Origin: Terriglobia bacterium
Lineage (GTDB): Bacteria > Acidobacteriota > Terriglobia > Bryobacterales > UBA6623
Reading direction: 5' to 3'
DNA length: 64,000 bases
Assembly: GCA_009838515.1 (NCBI GenBank)
Contig: VXRL01000016.1
Span: 124,001 to 188,000, forward strand
Shown here: positions 54,007 to 61,400 of the stretch, in pieces
Layout of the letters: the number at the start of each line of letters is the position of its first letter
How positions within the stretch are numbered: the first letter of the stretch is position 1
Notes under the pieces: generated by a model
Seen by the model: the letters and a program-made list of their open reading frames with translations, nothing else
What the model was told of the DNA's origin: nothing
Databases searched by the model: none
Program-made: the position numbers and the translations under genes

Positions 54007-54897
54007 CTACTGCGGCTCGGGCCGCACGCTAACCGTATCCACAGTCGGAAATTCGTCCGGAAGCGCTTGGGTGACCTCGCCGGTCACGGCCCACTCCGCA
54101 CCCCGCTTGAAGGTTGTGATGAAGCCGTTGCAGCGCTGCGAGATCAGTGCGTGACCCAAGGTCGTATGGAAAATCCGGCCTTCGCCGTAGCGGATCGTCA
54201 TCAAGATAGGCTCGTGTTCCCCTGTGCCCTCCGACTCAACAGTTGAGTACGCCGTCGCCAAGACGTGAAGATTCTTGGCAGGTCCGCGCAATCGGTCGTA
54301 GAGTTCGTCGTTGGCGTGCATCCACTTCAGGGGAAGCCCACTGGTGATGGGGTGGTCAGAGTCGCGGATATCGATTTGGAACTCGTGGCGGACGCCGTGG
54401 CTGCCGCCGATGCCGGGGGTGTGATCCCGCACGAACTCGCCTTCGCGCAAGCGCACGTACGGTCCGTGGCGCTCGGTGCGATCGCCCCAGCCTCCGATGC
54501 CGATCATCTCGTTGTAGGCGGTCCATTCCGGAAAGGCGTTGTTGGCGGCATGCACGGATACGAATGCTCCGCCCCCGCCGACGAATGCTTCGAAATCCGC
54601 CATTGCACCCTCGCCCCACGGTTCCCCGTTGTAATTCGACACGACCAGGTCGTAGTCGCCGAAGGCCGGCCGGTACGCTTCCAACGGCTCGCCAGCAGGC
54701 GGAGTCGTGGCGATGTCAACGGTGAACATGCCCGTTTCCTCGAGATAGGTCTTGAGGTACTGGCTAGTGGTGGGCCAAATGCGATGGTTGCTCTGGCCGT
54801 CAACGATCAGGGCGGCGTACTTGCTCGGAGGAGCAGGTGAGGAGCAACTTAGCAGGCAAGCTGCGACAAGGCTGGCGGCGAACAGTCTGGGGCTCAC
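54007..54897 (-). CDS. ThuA-like domain lipoprotein
   Basis: A 296 aa protein with a lipoprotein signal (LVAACLLSCSS) and a ThuA/trehalose-utilisation class I glutamine-amidotransferase-like fold: ALIVDGQSNHRIWPTTSQYL, FGDYDLVVSNYNGEPW, GGGAFVSVHAANNAFPEW and GEGRIFHTTLGH. Like other ThuA proteins it lacks the catalytic Cys of amidotransferases. Such proteins often accompany exported dehydrogenases and sugar-processing genes; function unknown. The start is GTG. Confidence 0.85.
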   Translation of the reverse strand: MSPRLFAASLVAACLLSCSSPAPPSKYAALIVDGQSNHRIWPTTSQYLKTYLEETGMFTVDIATTPPAGEPLEAYRPAFGDYDLVVSNYNGEPWGEGAMADFEAFVGGGGAFVSVHAANNAFPEWTAYNEMIGIGGWGDRTERHGPYVRLREGEFVRDHTPGIGGSHGVRHEFQIDIRDSDHPITSGLPLKWMHANDELYDRLRGPAKNLHVLATAYSTVESEGTGEHEPILMTIRYGEGRIFHTTLGHALISQRCNGFITTFKRGAEWAVTGEVTQALPDEFPTVDTVSVRPEPQ

Positions 54898-55483
54898 GGT
54901 GACGGTTCAACGCTACCACGGGCGCGCAAGTGCTGCAACGGGCAGAAGCCACAAACGACGCGATTCCCCTATGCCCGAGTCCCGCCCGCGCGATGGCCGC
55001 CACGATTCTCGGGGGCACGCTTCGCGGCGCCCTATGATCGGTACTTCAAGAGCAGGAGAAAACCGCTTCGCGAAGACTTCTTGATCGTCCTTCTGGCCGC
55101 CGTCACGACTGTTGTCTTCGGGGTTCTCGCGGAAGTGGCCGCAAGGCTGGTGGCAACGTCGGCAGCTTCTCGGTCCGCAGCAGACGATCGGACCTGGTCA
55201 GGGCCAGCATCCGACAAGCAGATGCCGGTGCAACAGGAACCGAACCATTCCGGAGCGGGGCATCAAGGAGAGCGTCAACCTGTCTTACGATTGAGAGGGC
55301 TGGACTCCTCAAATTCCGCTAAGCTTTACGATTGATCAAGATTCTTGGCAAGGTCAACCGCCCGTCCTATCAGCACGAGCGCAGCCTCGCCAGGAATCGG
55401 GCTGGGCATGAGTTCCCGTTTGTTGGGCGCGAATCGGCCGAAAGGTAACGCACTTGCCAGATCTGACTGAAGAAGGGAACGTT
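54898..55483. other. Leader region of the polyketide synthase, no confident gene
   Basis: 586 bp with no confident gene. A plus-strand frame from a TTG at 55081 to 55335 encodes a hydrophobic helix (LLAAVTTVVFGVLAEVAARL) followed by low-complexity sequence; it could be a small membrane protein or a remnant. Two nearly identical TTACGATTGA sequences, near 55284 and 55324, resemble -10 boxes and may start transcription of the polyketide synthase gene about 150-200 nt upstream of its start. Confidence 0.35.
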
Positions 55484-58400
55484 GTGCCCGCCAATGCGGA
55501 TCCATCGAAACGGCAGACCCCGCCCGGCGAACCGATCGCGATCGTCGGCATGGCGTGCCGGTTTCCCGGCGCACCCGACATTTCCGCCCTCTGGCACCTG
55601 CTAGAGGCCGGCGGGAACGCAGTCGCGGAGGCCACGCCTGGCTCCGGCGTCAGCAGAGTCGACGAGCTCTTCTCGAATTCCTCGAATCTAAGCGGCGCGT
55701 GCCGTTTCTGTGCCTACGTCGACGGGATCGAGCAGTTCGATGCGCGGTTCTTTAGAATCTCGCCGGTCGAGGCCGAGATGCTGGATCCGCAGCAGCGGAT
55801 GATGCTCGAAACCACGTGGCAGGCCCTCGAGGAAGCCGGAATCGATCCCGACCAGCTGAAGGGCAGCCGCACCGGCGTCTATACCGGGATCAGCAATGAC
55901 GAATACCGGATGCTGGTCGTGGAGTCCAGCAAGCCTGCCGAGGCCGCTTCATGCCTCTACGCCCTGAGCGGCACCAACCTGAACGGCACCGCCGGACGAG
56001 TCTCCTTCGTGTTGGGTCTCATGGGGCCGGCCAAGGCTGTGGACGCCGCTTGCGCGTCGTCGTTGGTGTCGGTACATGACGCCGTGGCGGATCTCCAGCA
56101 GCGCCGGGCGGACTTGGCGATTGCAGGCGGAGTGCAGGCCATTCTGAACGGCCGCATATTCGAACTCCGCGCGGATTCGATGATGCTGTCTCCGGACGGG
56201 CAGTGCAAGGCGTTCGACGCGTCCGCCAACGGTTACGTGCGCGGCGAGGGCTGCGGGGTGGTTGTCCTCAAGCGGCTGAGCGAGGCCGAGGCGGACGGCG
56301 ATCGGATTTGGGGGGTCATCACAGGCTCGGCAGTGAATCACGGCGGGGCCAGCGTCGGATTGACGGTTCCACACACGCCAGCACTGGAAAAGGTCATTGA
56401 AGCGGCGTTGTCGCAGGCCGGAATCGCTCCGTCGGAAGTCGACTACCTAGAGGCTCACGGCACTGGAACGGCTGTGGGCGATCCGATCGAACTCAACGCG
56501 GTATCCACCGTCTACGGCAGGGGACGCAGGGCCGACCGACCGCTACTGGTCGGTTCCATCAAGACCAACGTCGGCCATTTGGAGTCGGCCGCCGGGATCG
56601 CCGGCCTGATCAAGGCAGCGCTGGTCATGCAGCGCGGGGTGATTCCCAAGCATCTACATTTCCAGACCCCCACCCCGGCCGTCGATTGGGACCGGATGCC
56701 CTTGCAGGTCACCTCCACCATGATGGACCTTCCGGAGCGAGGCCGACCGCGAAGGGCCGGCGTGAACTCCTTTGGAATTTCCGGGACGAATGTCCACCTG
56801 GTGGTGGAAGAGTATTGTGCCCCGGACAAGGGGCCGTACGGCCGGAGTCAGGCCGCAGGCGCAGCCTATGAGGTGTCGGTGCCGCCGTCGGCGGCCGTCG
56901 CGGATCTGGCGCTGCCGGAGCAGGGTCTCGAGCGGCGCGAGACCCGCCTGCTTCCGCTCTCTGGAAAATCAGACGTCGCGCTCCAGGAACTCGCGCAGCG
57001 CTATGTCTCCTGGCTCGAAGGGCATTCGGCTGAGCTGGCTTCGGCGAGCTCCGCCGCAGACCCGTTGCTGTCGGACATGGCGTGGACGGCGGGCGTAGGG
57101 AGAACCCATTTCGACCTCCGCGCGGGAATCGTCTTCCGCGATGTCGGGACGTTGCGGGAGCGGCTCGCGGCGCTGGCCGCAGGAGGCGCTGGCGCTAGCC
57201 CACGTACGCCGGCAACGGTCGCATTCGCCTATACCGGACAGGGAAGCCAGTGGGTCGGCATGGGAAGCGCGCTATATCGCCGTGAACCGGTCGCGCGGGC
57301 CGTGCTGGACCGATGCGAGGAAGTGTTCCGCGCGGCGACCGGCACCTCGTTGCTGGAGGTGATGTTCGGGCCGAGCGAATGCAATCTGGGACATACCGAA
57401 TGGGAGCAGCCTGCCCTCTACGCGTTGGGGTGCGCGCTCACGGCGCTCTGGTCGAGTGTCGACGTCCGGCCCAGCGTGGTGGTGGGCCACAGCGTCGGGG
57501 AACTGCCTGCAGCGCAGGCGGCGGGCGTGTTCAGCCTAGAGGACGGCATGCGCTTTGCCATTGCGCGAGGCACCCTGCTAGCGGATACCGAACCGGGCGC
57601 CATGGCAGCGGTCTTCGCACCGCCGACAACGGTGGCGAAGGCAGTCGAAGCACTGAACCTATCGGCAAACGGCCTCGGACTGAGTATTTCGGCGGACAAC
57701 GGCACCCACCAAGTGCTGAGCGGTCCGGTGGCAAGAATTGACGCCGCTTTGAAGCACTTCGAGTCGAGCGGAGTTCGCGTGAGGCGCCTGAATACGACGC
57801 GGGCGTTCCACAGCGCCCTCGTAGAGCCGGCACTGGGCGAATTGGAGGCTTGCTTCACCGGCATAGACGTCAAGCCACCCTCCCTCGCCGTGGTCAGCAA
57901 CGTCACTGGCCGGGCAGTAGCACCTGACGACGCGATGGACGGAAGCTACTGGCGGCGGCATGCCCGCGAGCCGGTGGCATTCGCCCAGGGCGTCAAGACG
58001 CTGGCGGACCTCGGGGTCGACTTGGTGGTGGAGATCGGCCCGCGGCCCGTGCTGGCAGGACTGCTGGCCTCGGCTTGGCCAGACTCTGCGGAGATACCGG
58101 CGCCGACGGCGCTTGCAAGCCTGCACCCGCCCTCGGGCAACTCGGCGGAACGGGAAGGGGGCGTCGATCTGACACGGGCGGTCGCGGAGGCGTACGAGGC
58201 GGGGCTGCCTGTCTGTTTCGCGGGGCTGTTCGCCGGGGAAGCGCGGCGCCGGATCTCCCTGCCGAGCTATCCGTTCCAGCGCGAGCGCTATTGGCTCGAA
58301 CCGGCGAAGCGAAGGCGCGCGGCGGCAGGTCATCCCATGCTTGGCGTCCGCCACGAATCCGCCAGCGGGACGGTCACGTTCGAGACAGAAGTGTTCCCGG

Positions 58401-61400
58401 CTGATCCGGAGTGGCTGAGCGACCACCAGGTGTTCGGCCGGGTAATCGCTCCCGGCGCGCTCTACGGTGCCATGGCGGCGGCAGCCTCGCTCGCCGAGGG
58501 GGCCGACACCGCCATGGTGGAAGACCTGCAGCTCCACAACGCGCTGGTCTTCCCGAAAAGCGACTCCCAGGACGGCAGCGAAGAATCGGGCCGGACGGTA
58601 CAGGTCATGCTCGATCCTTCCGATGGGGCAGATTCGCGGCACGTGCAGATCTTCAGCAGGGGAAGTGACGGGGGCTGGACCGTCCACGTGGAGGGTCGCG
58701 TGTCGCCGCAAGCTCCGGTGCCAGACGTCGCTGCGAGCATCGCGCTGGAGAGCCTGAAGGAGAGTCTCTCGCCCGTTGACGTGTCGGCCTACTATCGCGC
58801 ACGGGCCGCTACCGGGATCGATCTCGGTCCGAGCTTCCGGACGCTAGGCCGGCTTTGGTGCGGCCCGGGCGAGGCGCTGGGCGAGGTGTCCTTGCCCGAG
58901 GCGCTCGGCCGCAACGGACTTGACGTACACCCGCTCGTGCTGGACGGGTGCTTTCAGGTCGTTGCCGCGGCCCGCAATCCGGGCGCCGTCGAAGCCGGAA
59001 TCACCTACCTTCCGTTCGGCTGGGAGCGCCTGTGGCTAACGGGGCGACTTCCGGACCGCGTGGTCTGCCATGTGCGCATGAACGAGGCTTCCCGGGCTGC
59101 CGAAGCGGCATCCGGCGAGCTGCCGGAGGTTGTGACCGGCGAAGTGCGCATCTACGACCCCGAAGGGGTTCCGCTCGGTGGGTTGAGCGGGTATACGGTC
59201 AAGCGAGCGACGCGGGCCGCGCTGCTTTCGGCAGTGGAAGGGGTAAACGACCTCCTCTACGAGGTGGTGTGGCGTGAGAGCGCACTGGCACCGGGAATCA
59301 GCCCCGCGGACTTCCTGCCCTCTCCGTCAGCTGTCGCGTCCCGCTCGGGCTTGCTCTCCGACTATCTGTCCCAAGAAGGAGTGGCACCGACAGACAGGAG
59401 CGCCCTGCTGGCTGACCTGGAGCGATGGTCGCGTTCCCGCGCGTTGGTAACGCTGGACAAGCTCGGCTGGGAGCGCAAGGCAGGCGATGTCGTGGACGCC
59501 GATGACCTGCGAGAGCGGCTGGATGTCATCGCGGACCACAAGCGGGTCTTCCGCCGCATGCTCGAAATGCTGGCCAAGTCCGGCGTGCTGGAGGCAGCGG
59601 ACGGCGGCTTCGGCGTGAAGGTAGGTTCGGCTGATCCGTTGCCGGACGAAATGCCCGGCGACCTAGAGGAGTTCGCCGATCGGATGCTTGAGCTGTATCC
59701 CCACGGCGCGACCGAAGTCGGGCTGTTCCGGCGCTGTGGCGGCGAACTGGCCGAGGTGCTCCGCGGTCGCGCGGACGCGCTGACATTGCTCTTCAGCAGC
59801 GGGGATCCGACACCGGGCGATCTCTACCTGAAAGCGCCCGTTGCGCGCGCGGCCAACCGGATTCTTCGAGAGACCGTTCAAGCCCTAGTGGCTGGGCTGC
59901 CCGAAGGACGACGCCTGAAGGTGATCGAAGTCGGGGCCGGCACAGGATCGGCAACCGCCGCGATCCTGCCAGAACTCCCGCCCGAGCAGTTCGACTACGT
60001 GTACACGGACATCTCGGCGGGCTTCTTTGCGGAAGCGGAGGCACGCTTCGGAGGCGCCGAAGCGTCGATAGAATACCGTGCGCTGGACATCGAGAGTGAC
60101 CCCATCGAGCAAGGCTTTCGGCCCCACGGCTATGACTTGCTGATCGCCTCCAATGTGCTCCACGCCACTCGCTACTTGCAGGAGACTTTGGCTCACTGTC
60201 GCGAGCTCCTGGCGCCATCGGGGCATCTGGTTGCGCTTGAGAACCTGAGCGGCCAGGGCTGGATGGACCTGACCTTTGGGCAACTGGACGGCTGGTGGCG
60301 TTTTGCGGATGACTACCGTCCGCACCACGCCTTGGCCAGCCCTGCGATATGGCGGCGCGCTCTCTCTGACGCCGGTTTCAGGGAGGCGGAAGTCCTCGGA
60401 TTGGATGAGTCCGACCCGGCCGCATTTCCGGACAAAGGCGTGATCGTGGCGCAAGGACCCGTTGAGGTGGCCGAGCGTCCCGGCATCTGGGTTCTGGCGT
60501 CAAGCAGCGGCGGCGCGTCCGAGGAACTCGCGGGGATCTTGGCTGCGCACAACCAGACCGTCGTGCTGGCGCAGCCGGCTGGAGAACAGAACCGGGATTC
60601 GGGGCAGGAAGGTTCCGACGCAGCGCGCAAGGCCGTCGAGACGGAGCGGCGCGAGTCGTGGCAGTCGCTATTCGAGAGCCTGCCTGGGGAAATCCCGCTG
60701 GCCGGCGTCGTGCACCTCGGGGCGCTGGACGGCCACGGGGACGCTGCAACGACTGCGGAGATTGCAGAGGACACCAGACGGTTGGTGGCGAGCGCATTGG
60801 CGCTGTCGCAGGGACTGCTGGACGCCGACGCGACGCCCGAGAAAGGCGTTTGGTTCCTCACGCGCGGAGCACAGGTGCTGGAGCGGGAGCGGGGCGGCCA
60901 GCTTCTGGGCGCGACCTTGTGGGGCTTCGGAAAGGCACTGGCCCGCGAACTGCCGCACTTGCAGCCGAGAATGATCGACCTGGATACCTCAGGGACGGCG
61001 GTGCCGCGCGACCTTGCCAATGAGCTGTTGTGGCCCGACTCCGAAAATCACATCGCGCACCGTTTTGGAAGCCGCCAGGTGGCCCGTCTGGTTCGAATGG
61101 AGGACGGCGCCCAAAGGCTGACATTGCCAGACGATCCTGCGTGGGCCTTGGCTCCGGACCCGGGCGGCGTATTCGAAAGGCCGTGCGTCAGCCCGCTGGC
61201 GGAGCGTCCGCTGGAACCGCACGAAATCCGCGTCTCCGTCGAGGCTTCCGGTCTCAACTTCTGGGACGTTTTCCGATCCCTTGGCTTCATTGAAGAAGGA
61301 AACCTTGGCAGGGAGATGTGTGGCCACATCGTCGATGTGGGGTCCGAGGTGTCGAAGGTCTCGGTCGGCGACCACGTCGTCGGACTGGGGTTTGGCGCAT

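Noticed and set aside
55081-55335. A small membrane protein preceding the polyketide synthase
   Set aside because: The hydrophobic segment is real, but the only start is TTG without a good ribosome-binding site and the rest is low-complexity; kept as part of the leader region, not as a gene.
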